A program made the position numbers and the translations under genes. 64,000 bases of DNA, taken from the NCBI GenBank assembly GCA_937907415.1, contig CALCHY010000282.1, positions 1-64,000 on the forward strand, written 5' to 3'. This DNA comes from an uncultured Trueperaceae bacterium. Lineage in GTDB: Bacteria; Deinococcota; Deinococci; Deinococcales; Trueperaceae. Shown one piece after another: positions 9,026 through 17,013 of this stretch (positions within the stretch are counted from its first letter, which is position 1; each line of letters opens with the position of its first letter). Under the pieces are notes generated by a model. The model searched no databases. It worked only from the letters and a program-made list of their open reading frames with translations, and was not told where the DNA came from.

Positions 9026-9033
9026 GAACGTCG

Positions 9034-9042
9034 AGTCTACCA
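9034..9042 (-). promoter_or_regulatory. Extended -10 of the ABC operon (TGGTAGACT)
   Basis: On the minus strand TGG-TAGACT ends 8 nt before the ATG at 9025, which would give an mRNA with almost no leader. Confidence 0.4.
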
Positions 9043-9077
9043 GCCGCCCAACCGGGGCCAGCCGCCGTCCGCGGCCC

Positions 9078-9106
9078 TTGACAATCTGGGCCTAGAAGAC
9101 TGAGCA
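9078..9106 (+). promoter_or_regulatory. Putative promoter of the GNAT gene (perfect -35)
   Basis: A consensus TTGACA lies at 9078-9083. After a 17-bp spacer the -10 slot is TGAGCA (9101-9106), a poor hexamer, ending 6 nt before the ATG. The strong -35 may compensate. The geometry matches the leaderless promoters elsewhere in the window. Confidence 0.35.
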
Positions 9107-9112
9107 TCTCCC

Positions 9113-9778
9113 ATGCTCCCCCTCCCTGTCCTACCCAGACCGCGTCCGGGTCGCGTGACTCTCGAGGGGCAGTACGTGCGCCTCGAGCCGCTCAACGCGG
9201 AGCGTCACTACACGTCCCTCCTGAACGCGAGCACGCAGGCCGGCGAGGCGGAGCGCTTCAGGTACCTGTTCGACGAGCCTGCAACGCCAGCCTCACTACG
9301 CGCTTGGTTCGAGGCGATGGAGCCGTCCGAAGATCCCCTGTTCCATACGCTCGTCGACCAGCGCACTAACGCGTGCGGCGGGCGACAGGCCCTCATGCGC
9401 ATCGTGCCGCAGCACGGGGTCATCGAGATCGGCAACATCTACTGGGGTCCGCAAGTGGCGCGCACGCGCTTGGCGACCGAGGCGCTCTACCTGTACGCCG
9501 ATCATGTGTTCGGCGCCCTTGGTTACCGCCGCTTCGAGTGGAAGTGCGACGCCCTGAACGGCCCCAGCCGTGCCGCGGCGCTGCGCTTCGGCTTCAAGTT
9601 CGAGGGGATCTTCGAGCAGCACATGGTCGTCAAGGGCCGGAACCGCGACACCGCCTGGTTCGCGCTCCTCGATCACGAGTGGCCAGGGTTGAAAGCGGCA
9701 TACGAGGCCTGGCTGGCGCCCGACAACTTCGACGAGGCCGGAAACCAGCGCACTCGGCTACGCAGCTCTCGGCCGTGA
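9113..9778 (+). CDS. GNAT-family N-acetyltransferase (RimJ/RimL type)
   Basis: The 221-residue protein matches the GNAT_3/RimL group that acetylates protein N-termini or small amines with acetyl-CoA. Recognisable parts are the opening VRLEPLNAERHYTSLL, the beta4 segment HGVIEIGNIYWGP, the acetyl-CoA-binding helix region VARTRLATEALYLYADHVF, and the C-terminal FEWKCDALNGPSRAAALRFGFKFEG, which is highly typical. The usual Q/R-x-x-G-x-G/A acyl-CoA loop is altered here to QVARTRLA, as is common in this subgroup. It stands alone between the divergent ABC operon and an acidic-protein gene. Its substrate is unknown. Confidence 0.85.
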   Translation: MLPLPVLPRPRPGRVTLEGQYVRLEPLNAERHYTSLLNASTQAGEAERFRYLFDEPATPASLRAWFEAMEPSEDPLFHTLVDQRTNACGGRQALMRIVPQHGVIEIGNIYWGPQVARTRLATEALYLYADHVFGALGYRRFEWKCDALNGPSRAAALRFGFKFEGIFEQHMVVKGRNRDTAWFALLDHEWPGLKAAYEAWLAPDNFDEAGNQRTRLRSSRP

Positions 9779-9910
9779 TGGCCCGGCTGGGCGCAGTGAT
9801 GAGCGGACCACCCTCAAGGGCGCCTCGGGCATACCGTGGAGGTCACGACCGGCGCTCGGCGCTGACTTGAAGTTCTCTTAGCGTGGCCGAGGGCGGAGAG
9901 GCGAACGAGC

Positions 9911-10351
9911 ATGGCAAGCTCCAAACGCACTACCTCAACCGACTACCTTGACGCTAGCGAGGCAGGTGACATCGGTGCCTCGTTCGATGACTCTGACTTT
10001 CCGGGCGGCCCGGCTTACGACCCGACACTCGACGACGCCGACATCACCGGCCTGCCCGACCCGTTCCCTGGCACGGAAGACGCCATCCCAGAGAGCCTCG
10101 AGGACGGCCTCGACGAGCCCCCGGTCGACGACGACCTACCGGAAGGAGACGGCGTGACAGACACACCGCAAACTTGGGAGTACGAGGGCATAGCCACCCG
10201 CGACGAGCTAGCCAGGCGCCTTGGCGAACTCGTCATCGACGTGCGCGATTGGGCCGACATGGAAGACAGCGAAGAGGCCAACGACTTGGCGGACGCCATG
10301 AACGACCTCTACGAACGCTTCGGGGAGCCAACGGAAGACACGGACACCTAA
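9911..10351 (+). CDS. Small, strongly acidic protein of unknown function
   Basis: I do not recognise this 146-residue protein. Residues about 1-85 are low-complexity and very rich in Asp, Glu, Pro and Gly, and are probably disordered. Residues about 88-140 look folded and helical (TWEYEGIATRDELARRLGEL, then DLADAMNDLYERFG). The ATG is preceded by GGAG at a fair distance (GGAGAGGCGAACGAGC). Third-position GC preference is like that of its neighbours and the frame is clean, so I believe it is expressed. It precedes nagA by 35 bp, but nagA has its own promoter. Confidence 0.6.
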   Translation: MASSKRTTSTDYLDASEAGDIGASFDDSDFPGGPAYDPTLDDADITGLPDPFPGTEDAIPESLEDGLDEPPVDDDLPEGDGVTDTPQTWEYEGIATRDELARRLGELVIDVRDWADMEDSEEANDLADAMNDLYERFGEPTEDTDT

Positions 10352-10374
10352 GCGCGGCCGCACTGACCGGCTGG

Positions 10375-10380
10375 TAAGCT
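10375..10380 (+). promoter_or_regulatory. Leaderless-type extended -10 of nagA (TGG-TAAGCT)
   Basis: TAAGCT preceded by TGG forms an extended -10. The GTG start at 10387 is 6 nt downstream and no Shine-Dalgarno is present, so the message is probably leaderless. Confidence 0.55.
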
Positions 10381-10386
10381 CGGCGC

Positions 10387-11610
10387 GTGACCGCAAAAGA
10401 GGCACGGCCAGATTCGCGTCTTGAGGGTGAGAAGTTCGCAGTAGTTGGCGGCACCCTCGTCTTGCCTGAGCGCTTGGCGCCAGGCACCGCCCTCGTCGTG
10501 CAGGATGGCGCCATCGTTGGAGTGCAACCGGAGGGCGAGGTCGATCCGCGCATCCGCCGCATCGACGCTGGCGGCGGTTACGTTCTCCCCGGCCTGGTAG
10601 ACATCCACACTCACGGTGCTGGCGGCAGGCTCTTCAACGAGGCAGACGACGAGGCTTGGGCCACCATCCTCGACGTGCAGCTAGCTCACGGCGTTACGAC
10701 CGTGTTGCCCACGACCCTGACGGCCTCCCTGCCAGAGCTGACGGCCGCGTTGGCCCAGGGACGGCGGTGGCTGGCGGCCCCGCGCGCAGGCGCGCAAGTG
10801 CCAGGGATGCACGTCGAGGGCCCCTACTTCGCGCTCGCCCAGGCGGGGGCACAGGACCCGGATCACATCCGGAACCCGGACGACGGCTCCGTGGACGACC
10901 TGTTGGCCTACGCTGACGTGATCAGACTCATGAGTTTCGCGCCCGAGCTGCCCGGCGCCCTCGCGCTGACTGAGCGCCTCGTCGAGCTCGGCATCGTCGC
11001 TGGCGCCGGCCACTCCAGCGCCAAGGACAGCCACTTGGCCGCAGCGATGGAGCGCGGCCTCACGCATGTCATCCACCTCTTCAGCGCGCAGTCGACCACC
11101 GTGCGCGAGGGGCCGTGGCGCAAGCCGGGCCTCCTCGAGGCATCGTTGGCGTTCGACGGCCTGAGCGTGGAGGTCATCGCCGATCACCGGCACCTCCCCA
11201 CCACGCTCCTCAAGCTCGCGTACCGCGCCATCGGCCCGGATCGCCTCTGCATCGTCAGCGACGCTACTCACGGCGCGGGGTTGCCGGAGGGTACCAGACT
11301 CAAACTCGGCAGCCTTGACATCGTCATCGGGGACGGCGTGGCCATGCTCGAGGACCTAACGGCGTTCGCTGGCAGCACCACTCTCCTCGACCGCATGTTG
11401 CAGGTCATGCACTTCGAGGTCGGTTTGCCGTTGGTCGAGGTAGTACGCATGGCGTCCCTCAACCCGGCTCGCGCCGTCGGCCTAGCTGCTGACAAGGGCA
11501 GCCTCGAGGTCGGGAAGCGCGCGGACTTCGCGTTCTTCACCCGCGAGCTGCGGCCAACGGCCGTGTTCATCGGCGGGGCGGCGGCGTGGGGGCCGCACGC
11601 GACCAGCTAA
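10387..11610 (+). CDS. nagA: N-acetylglucosamine-6-phosphate deacetylase
   Basis: The 407-residue amidohydrolase-fold enzyme removes acetate from GlcNAc-6-phosphate, feeding cell-wall or chitin amino sugar into glycolysis or recycling. Visible family motifs are GLVDIHTHGAGG (metal-binding HxH, about residues 74-85), MHVEGPYF, GAGHSSAKDSHLAAAM, HLFSAQST (the usual HLFNAM variant), VEVIADHRHLP, the catalytic-Asp segment CIVSDATHGAG and the closing NPARAVGLAADKGSLEVGKRADF. Length fits the family (about 380-400). The start is GTG with a -10 box 6 nt ahead. No nagB is visible in the window. Confidence 0.92.
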   Translation: MTAKEARPDSRLEGEKFAVVGGTLVLPERLAPGTALVVQDGAIVGVQPEGEVDPRIRRIDAGGGYVLPGLVDIHTHGAGGRLFNEADDEAWATILDVQLAHGVTTVLPTTLTASLPELTAALAQGRRWLAAPRAGAQVPGMHVEGPYFALAQAGAQDPDHIRNPDDGSVDDLLAYADVIRLMSFAPELPGALALTERLVELGIVAGAGHSSAKDSHLAAAMERGLTHVIHLFSAQSTTVREGPWRKPGLLEASLAFDGLSVEVIADHRHLPTTLLKLAYRAIGPDRLCIVSDATHGAGLPEGTRLKLGSLDIVIGDGVAMLEDLTAFAGSTTLLDRMLQVMHFEVGLPLVEVVRMASLNPARAVGLAADKGSLEVGKRADFAFFTRELRPTAVFIGGAAAWGPHATS

Positions 11611-11669
11611 CCTACTCCCGCTGCGCCGGGGCTGTGGAGCGCTTCCCTACTTCACTCACGAACATGCCT

Positions 11670-11675
11670 TAACCT
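11670..11675 (+). promoter_or_regulatory. Leaderless-type -10 box (TAACCT) of the DUF4139 gene
   Basis: TAACCT fits TANNNT and is followed by 6 nt and the ATG at 11682. There is no Shine-Dalgarno. Confidence 0.45.
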
Positions 11676-11681
11676 CATGCC

Positions 11682-13718
11682 ATGGGTGATAACCAGCTTC
11701 TCGCGCGGTCGACTCGCACCTTGCTACCAGCACTCGTGGGGGTATTCATGTCGTTAGCGTTCGCGCAACAAGCGCCAGGCACCAGCCCGGCCGACCTGCC
11801 CGTCACGCGCCTCGTCCTCTTCACCAACGGCGTCGGCTACTTCGAGCACGAGGGCACGGTGACAGGCAACCAAGTCCTGACGCTGGACGTGCCGCGCGCC
11901 GCCATGGACGACCTGCTGCAGAGCCTCGTGCTTCAAGACCTGGATGGCGGCTCCGTGAGGCCCGTCCGCTACACGGCGCAGGACCCGCTACAGCGCGTGC
12001 TGGACGGCTACCAGATCGACGTGTCAGGCAACCTGACCCTAGCCGACGTGCTCGCCCAAGCGCGCGGCGCCAGCGTTTCGCTCATCGGTACTCGCAGCGT
12101 TTCTGGCAGCGTCGTCGGCGTCGAGCGGGTGCAGCAGCCAGAGCAAGCCCAACGTACGTTCGTTACGCTCGCCACGAGCACCGGCTTGGTGCGTGCGCCG
12201 CTCGACGAGTTCGAGGAAGTGCGCTTCGACGACCCCGCCTTGAAAGCCCAACTCGACGAGGCTTTGGCGGCCGTAGCCGCTCACGCCGGCGAGGCGAGCT
12301 CCAAGGTCAGCATCTCGTTCGAGGGTAGCGGCGAACGCCGCGTTAGGGTCGCGTACCTTCGCGAGATGCCCGTGTGGAAGAGCAGCTATCGCCTGGTCGT
12401 CGGCGACGACGGCCGCGGCTCGCTGCAAGGCTGGGCCATCCTCGACAACCCGACCAGTCTGCGCCTCGACGGCGTGAGCGTCAGCTTCGTCGCTGGTCAA
12501 CCCATCAGCTTCGTAACGAGCTTGTTCGAACCCATCTACGTAGCTAGGCCACGGCTCGAGACGAACCTGGCTGGCAACGTCGTCGCGCAAGTCGACAGTG
12601 GCGCGTTCCCCATCGCCGCCGCGCCGGCACCAAGCATGGCGGCCAGGCAGATGCTTGGGGCGCCAGCGTTGGAGAGCGCCGTGGCCGACCTCGCAGGCTC
12701 CGGCGTCGAAGCCATGGCGAGCGGTAGCCGCAGCGGCGCCTCGTTCAGCTATGACGTCTCCCAGCCAGTCACAGTAGGGCCGTTCGAGTCCGCCATGGTG
12801 CCGATCGTCGTTACCGACGTGACCGCAACGCCCCTCTCGGTCTACAACGAGGCCACCCTCGCAGATCACCCCCTGCGCGCGGTGCGCCTGACCAACGACA
12901 CCGGCCTGCACTTGGCCGCCGGCACCGTCACCATCTACAGCGCCGGCGTGTTCGCTGGCACCGCGCAACTAAGCGACGTGGTGCCGGGAGAGTCACGCAT
13001 GCTGCAGTACGCCGTCGACCTCGACGTCAGCCTCCTGCGCACGAGCAGCAACGCGGCAGAGCAAGTCACCGCCGTGAAGTTGGAGGGCGGCCTGATCGAG
13101 GCCACCACCTCCACGCGCCGCACCACGACCGTCGCCATCACTTCTGCGACCACGGACCCGCGCTTCCTCGTCGTCGAACTACCGCGCTTGGCTGGCTTCG
13201 ACGTGGTCGCACCGCAGCCTGCGCCAGTCATCACGGACGCCGCGTACCGCTTCGGTGTGGCCCTCAACGGCGGCAGCGACACGGTGCCAACCCAACTCTC
13301 CTGCCAGGCTGGCGCCGACTGCGTGCTCGAAGTGGTGTTGGAGCGCAAAGACAACCGCACGACGACGCTCGCTAGCGTCGGCGTCGACACCCTAGCCTTC
13401 TACCTCCAGAACGTGACATTGAGCGCAACAGACCGCGCGACCGTCGAGCAGATCGTAGACCTGCAGCGCCAGGCGGCAGCTAAGCGCGCCGACCTGAACG
13501 CGGTCGAGATGAGCATCGCGACCGTGCACGAGGAGCAGGCGCGCATCAGGCAGAACATGACGGCGCTGCAGCAGTCCAGCCAGCTCTACCAGCGCTACGT
13601 GACCGACCTCACCGCGCAGGAAGACTCGCTTGCCGCCATGCTCGAGAAGCAAGCAGCTTTGCGCGAGGACGTCAGGACCCTGGAGCAGCGCATCTCCGAC
13701 CTCATCGCGGGGCTCTGA
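11682..13718 (+). CDS. Exported DUF4139-domain protein with C-terminal coiled coil
   Basis: The 678-residue protein has an N-terminal signal sequence (about 1-29, ending SLAFAQ). It opens with LVLFTNGVGYFEHEGTV, a stretch typical of DUF4139 proteins, in which a short beta domain precedes the main DUF4139 beta-propeller-like body (about 210-560, including VAYLREMPVWKSSYRLVV). The last 95 residues form a coiled coil (RATVEQIVDLQRQAAAKRAD onwards). It is presumably periplasmic or bound to the outer surface; no enzymatic role is known for the family. The Gre-like gene follows after 49 bp on the same strand and may be cotranscribed. The upstream nagA gene is separated by its own promoter arrangement. 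Confidence 0.8.
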   Translation: MGDNQLLARSTRTLLPALVGVFMSLAFAQQAPGTSPADLPVTRLVLFTNGVGYFEHEGTVTGNQVLTLDVPRAAMDDLLQSLVLQDLDGGSVRPVRYTAQDPLQRVLDGYQIDVSGNLTLADVLAQARGASVSLIGTRSVSGSVVGVERVQQPEQAQRTFVTLATSTGLVRAPLDEFEEVRFDDPALKAQLDEALAAVAAHAGEASSKVSISFEGSGERRVRVAYLREMPVWKSSYRLVVGDDGRGSLQGWAILDNPTSLRLDGVSVSFVAGQPISFVTSLFEPIYVARPRLETNLAGNVVAQVDSGAFPIAAAPAPSMAARQMLGAPALESAVADLAGSGVEAMASGSRSGASFSYDVSQPVTVGPFESAMVPIVVTDVTATPLSVYNEATLADHPLRAVRLTNDTGLHLAAGTVTIYSAGVFAGTAQLSDVVPGESRMLQYAVDLDVSLLRTSSNAAEQVTAVKLEGGLIEATTSTRRTTTVAITSATTDPRFLVVELPRLAGFDVVAPQPAPVITDAAYRFGVALNGGSDTVPTQLSCQAGADCVLEVVLERKDNRTTTLASVGVDTLAFYLQNVTLSATDRATVEQIVDLQRQAAAKRADLNAVEMSIATVHEEQARIRQNMTALQQSSQLYQRYVTDLTAQEDSLAAMLEKQAALREDVRTLEQRISDLIAGL

Positions 13719-13767
13719 GGTTGAGCGGCAGGCGACGCCCGAGGCCGCGCGCGCGCAGGGCGGCAGC

Positions 13768-14280
13768 GTGAGTCGGGCTTTCGTCAAGGAGGACGCCGAC
13801 AGCGATGACGTCGTCGTTACGCACCGCGCGCCGCTACCAGACGGAGTAGCCAACCTAGTCACGCCCGCTGGCCTTGCGGCTCTCGAGCAGGAGCGCGCCG
13901 CCAAACTCGCGGCACTCGAAGTGCTGAAGGCGGGAGAAGAAACGGGCGAGGCGACGCGCAGGGCGGCTGGACTCGAGGAGGAACTCCTGCTACTCCTCGA
14001 GCGCCTCGCGAGCGCCAAGGTCGTGCAGCCACCAGCCGATGGCACGGCGGGGGTCGGCGCGACGGTGATCGTGCGCTACCAGAACGGTCCGCATGCAGGG
14101 CAAGCGGCGGAACTTACGCTAGTCGGCGTCGACGAAGCGGACCCCTTCGAGGGCCGGATAGCGTTCACGGCGCCAGCCGCGGAGGCGCTGATGGGGCGCA
14201 GGGCCGGCCAGAGCGTCACCTTCACGGCGGGCGAACAAGAGCTGACGGTGATGCTAGAGCGCGTGACCTACCCCGCTTAG
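13768..14280 (+). CDS. GreA/GreB-family transcription factor-like protein
   Basis: Starting at the GTG at 13768 the product is 170 residues and opens with SRAFVKEDAD, the classical beginning of GreB-like proteins. The N-terminal helical hairpin that would enter the RNA polymerase secondary channel (VTPAGLAALEQERAAKLAAL... to about residue 88) is shortened. The C-terminal FKBP-like domain is seen as VGATVIVRY, LTLVGVDEADPFEGRIAFTAPAAEALMGRRAGQSVTF. The frame is open 46 codons further upstream inside the DUF4139 gene, but that part is a shadow. The acidic hairpin tip needed for transcript cleavage is hard to place, so the role could differ from canonical GreA. Confidence 0.75.
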   Translation: MSRAFVKEDADSDDVVVTHRAPLPDGVANLVTPAGLAALEQERAAKLAALEVLKAGEETGEATRRAAGLEEELLLLLERLASAKVVQPPADGTAGVGATVIVRYQNGPHAGQAAELTLVGVDEADPFEGRIAFTAPAAEALMGRRAGQSVTFTAGEQELTVMLERVTYPA

Positions 14281-14286
14281 CCCACG

Positions 14287-15261
14287 CTACGCGCGCTTGA
14301 CAGCGCTGCCCGCCTGCGTGAACTCGAGAGGCACTTCGCGGAGTTCATGGAGCGCAGCTCGCACCTCTTCTGCCTGTCCGTCTGGGCAGCAGACGAGCAC
14401 GAAGCCGCCGATCTTGCCGCCAGGCAACTGCACGCTTGCCCCTACCCGCCTGATCCGCGCCACGAGCGCCCGCACCCAGTCGTCCTCGAAGTCGCCTGGC
14501 AGCAGCTGCTTGAGGCGCTGCTGCTCGCCGACGCACCACGCTTGGCGCGCTAGATCACCAGCCTGAAGCGCGGCGACGAGCTCGTACGCCAGGGCCTTGA
14601 TGTCGTGCAGCACGGGCAGCGCCTCGTCGAAGCGCGCGACGAGCTTCGTCAACGAGGCGTGCGTCGAGCCGCGCCGCGGCGAAGCGAACAGCAGAAACGC
14701 TCCCAGCGCGGCGTCCCTCTGCGCCTCGCTAAGCGCGAGAGGCGACTCCGTGACGTGAGAGCCTGCGTACTCGAGGCAACGGAGGCCGCCGCGAGCGGCG
14801 ATGTTGGCGTCGTGATAACCGGAGGCGCCAGCCAACTCATCGACCTCTAGCCGCGCCGCCCATGCCCCAAGCTCCGCCGGGCTAGGCGCCTCTCCGCGTG
14901 CGCTCAGCGCAGCATGAACGAGTGCGGTGCACACGGCACCAGATGCACCTAACCCGCTCCTGCCCTCCACGTCCAACCACACCCCGATGCGCACGGGCGG
15001 GTGGTCGACCTCGACGGAGGTCAAGGCGACGCGCACCAGGTCGTGCCGCAACTCGCTTACGGAGTCCGCCGCGAAGACTTCACCTTCCGCAGCCACCTCG
15101 AACCGCCCGCTCGGGCTCGGCAACCACGTGACGTGCGCCGCGAGCGAGATGGTGGCGCTCAGCGTCACGCCTCCGAAGCGCTCGGCGTACGGCGCGATGT
15201 CCGTTAGGCCACCAGCGAGAGGGACACGTAGCGGCGCCCGTGCGACTAGCATGTCGCTCAC
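14287..15261 (-). CDS. GHMP-family sugar kinase (HddA-like)
   Basis: The 324-residue protein is a GHMP kinase. Motif 1 is RAPLRVPLAGGLTDIAPYAE (about residues 8-27), which is close to D-glycero-D-manno-heptose-7-phosphate kinase (HddA) and fucokinase-like enzymes. Motif 2, the phosphate loop, is GRSGLGASGAVCTALVHAA, and motif 3 is LPGGKIGGFVLVCC. It phosphorylates a sugar or sugar phosphate with ATP. Its ATG overlaps the stop of the nucleotidyltransferase gene by 4 nt (15258-15261). Kinase plus nucleotidyltransferase suggests a two-step route to a nucleotide-activated sugar. No isomerase (GmhA) or phosphatase (GmhB) gene is nearby, so the heptose assignment is only a guess. Confidence 0.8.
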   Translation of the reverse strand: MSDMLVARAPLRVPLAGGLTDIAPYAERFGGVTLSATISLAAHVTWLPSPSGRFEVAAEGEVFAADSVSELRHDLVRVALTSVEVDHPPVRIGVWLDVEGRSGLGASGAVCTALVHAALSARGEAPSPAELGAWAARLEVDELAGASGYHDANIAARGGLRCLEYAGSHVTESPLALSEAQRDAALGAFLLFASPRRGSTHASLTKLVARFDEALPVLHDIKALAYELVAALQAGDLARQAWCVGEQQRLKQLLPGDFEDDWVRALVARIRRVGASVQLPGGKIGGFVLVCCPDGQAEEVRAALHELREVPLEFTQAGSAVKRA

Positions 15262-15977
15262 GCTTGGCGGCCGCGATCGAGTAAGCGCCCGACCACCGCA
15301 GCTACGTTCTCCTCGGGCGACGGGTGGCTGCCGCCGAGGTGCAAGCGCTGACCGATGGTCTGAAAGCCGACTTCTGCCCGGCCAGCGTCGAGGAGTAGTT
15401 GGAGGTTGGGCAACATGCGGTACTCGCCGCCCGGGCTCGCCTGTGCGGCCAGCTCCGCCATCAGCCTTGGCTCGAGCCGCCAGACGCCCGCGTCGGAGTA
15501 CGGCCCTGCGCCCTGCCAGGCGCGCGTAACGTGGGTGGCGTCCGCCGTGACCATCACGTCTGGAGGGGCGTCCTCCTCCTCGACCAGCGTGAGCACGTTA
15601 GGTGCGGCGTGGCGCGCCAGTTGCTCGAACAGCTCCCGCGGCACGAACACGTCCGCCTGCCACACGAGCACCGACCCGGCGCCCGTCACTAGCGGCGCCA
15701 CTTGCGCGACGGCATGCCCGGTGCCGAGTGGCTGCTGTTGGACGACGTAAACGAGCTCCATGCCAGCGTACTCGCCGCCGAAGTACGCCCTGATCTGCTC
15801 CTGGAGGTGCCCGACGACCACGTGAACGCGCTGCGCGCCGGCGGCGACCGCCTCAGCGAGCGCTAGTTCGAGGAACGGCCTCAGTCCGACGGGGTACATG
15901 CATTTCTGCAAGTAGCTCCCGAGGCGCCCCATGCGCGTGCCGCGGCCCCCGGCGAGGCAGACGTACTCCAAGGTCAA
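15258..15977 (-). CDS. Sugar-phosphate nucleotidyltransferase (HddC/RmlA-like)
   Basis: The 239-residue protein has a nucleotidyltransferase Rossmann-like fold. The nucleotide-binding loop is LAGGRGTRMG (about residues 8-17), followed by the substrate Lys in LQKCMYPVGLRPFLE, the loop VVVGHLQEQI, and QQPLGTGHAVAQVAPL. The metal-binding Asp is in VLVWQADVFVP. It transfers NMP from an NTP to a sugar-1-phosphate. The start is TTG (TTG ACC TTG GAG), 22 nt after the stop of the WYL regulator gene. It is coupled by overlap to the GHMP kinase. Glycan or glycolipid precursor supply is the likely purpose. Confidence 0.85.
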   Translation of the reverse strand: MTLEYVCLAGGRGTRMGRLGSYLQKCMYPVGLRPFLELALAEAVAAGAQRVHVVVGHLQEQIRAYFGGEYAGMELVYVVQQQPLGTGHAVAQVAPLVTGAGSVLVWQADVFVPRELFEQLARHAAPNVLTLVEEEDAPPDVMVTADATHVTRAWQGAGPYSDAGVWRLEPRLMAELAAQASPGGEYRMLPNLQLLLDAGRAEVGFQTIGQRLHLGGSHPSPEENVAAVVGRLLDRGRQA

Positions 15978-15999
15978 GCCTCGCCGTTCGCACCGGACA

Positions 16000-16950
16000 T
16001 CAGTCGGCGTACGCCCCGATCGCCTTGCGCAACTCCTCGACCATCCGCAGCCGCACGGTCTCGGGCGCCACGACCTCTACGGACGCGCCCCAACCAAGGA
16101 GCCACGGCAGGAGCTCGAGCGGTTGCCCGTGCGAGTCGACCGTGCCGGTCAGGTACACGACGCGCCTGCCATCCGAAGCGACGTCACCGAACCGCAGGTT
16201 GCGGTCGAAGTTCTCTGCCATGCGCCGCGCGACGGTCTCGCCGACGTGAAGGGTTATCTCGATCTCCTCGCCGACCACGATGCCGAACGCCGCCGCGAGC
16301 TGCTGCTTCGGGTCGAAGTCCGCCGGGATCTCGTACGTCGCGGGGCGCAGAACTACCTGCTGCATGCGCGCGAGCTTGAACATCGCGACTCCCTTGCGGA
16401 CGGTGGCGTCGTACGCGAGCACGTACGGCTCCAAGTTGCGGCGGTTCAGTTCGTAGAAGTAGATGTGCAGGTCACGCGCGCGCGTCGTGCCGGAGTTGGC
16501 GGATTCATAAGTACAGCTCAGCACCCGCTGTTGGAACCAGGCTTGCGCGACGAGGTCGAGCACGCGGTCTTCAGGCCCTGAGCGTAGGTCGTCGACGCTG
16601 GCGAGTAACGAGCGCCGCGCCGTCTCTGGCACCTGCCGCGCCAGTTTCTCAAGCGCAGCGCGGTAATGCCGTTCACCAACGCCCGTGTGCAGGAGCAGCC
16701 GCGTGGCGCTGTAAACGGCGAGCGCCTCCACCTCGTTGAGTGCGGTCGGCTTGTTCGGCACGAAGTAGCGGTGCTTGTCGTCCTTCCGGAGGTCGACGCC
16801 CATGTCCTCGCTGAGGGTGACGAGGTCCCGTTCGATCGTGCGGCGGGTGTAGCCGTGCAGGTGCGCCAACTCGACCACGCTGCGCGGGCGCCGCTCCAGC
16901 TCCTCGCGCAACGAAGCCAGGCGCTGCGCCTTGCCTACGGTGCGGTTCAC
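16000..16950 (-). CDS. WYL-domain transcriptional regulator (DeoR/PafC-like)
   Basis: The 316-residue protein has an N-terminal helix-turn-helix (about 5-50, VVELAHLHGYTRRTIERDLVT), a linker region (WCX-type) and a WYL domain (about 140-230, VLSCTYESA... LHIYFYELNRRNLEPYVLAY), which binds nucleic acid or a nucleotide-like ligand. A WCX extension ends the protein (EITLHVGETVARRM onwards). WYL proteins often regulate DNA-damage, phage-defence or sugar-metabolism genes. Here the gene precedes the nucleotidyltransferase by 22 bp and is probably the first gene of that operon, so it may regulate it. The GTG start follows a TANNNT box by 6 nt. Confidence 0.88.
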   Translation of the reverse strand: MNRTVGKAQRLASLREELERRPRSVVELAHLHGYTRRTIERDLVTLSEDMGVDLRKDDKHRYFVPNKPTALNEVEALAVYSATRLLLHTGVGERHYRAALEKLARQVPETARRSLLASVDDLRSGPEDRVLDLVAQAWFQQRVLSCTYESANSGTTRARDLHIYFYELNRRNLEPYVLAYDATVRKGVAMFKLARMQQVVLRPATYEIPADFDPKQQLAAAFGIVVGEEIEITLHVGETVARRMAENFDRNLRFGDVASDGRRVVYLTGTVDSHGQPLELLPWLLGWGASVEVVAPETVRLRMVEELRKAIGAYAD

Positions 16951-16956
16951 GCTTCA

Positions 16957-16962
16957 AGGTTA
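16957..16962 (-). promoter_or_regulatory. Leaderless-type -10 box (TAACCT) of the WYL regulator operon
   Basis: On the minus strand TAACCT is followed by 6 nt (TGAAGC) and the GTG start at 16950. No Shine-Dalgarno is present. Confidence 0.5.
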
Positions 16963-17013
16963 CCCCGTGCCGTGGCGGCGCAGCGCCCTGATCACTCGTG
17001 TGAAGTAACGCTC

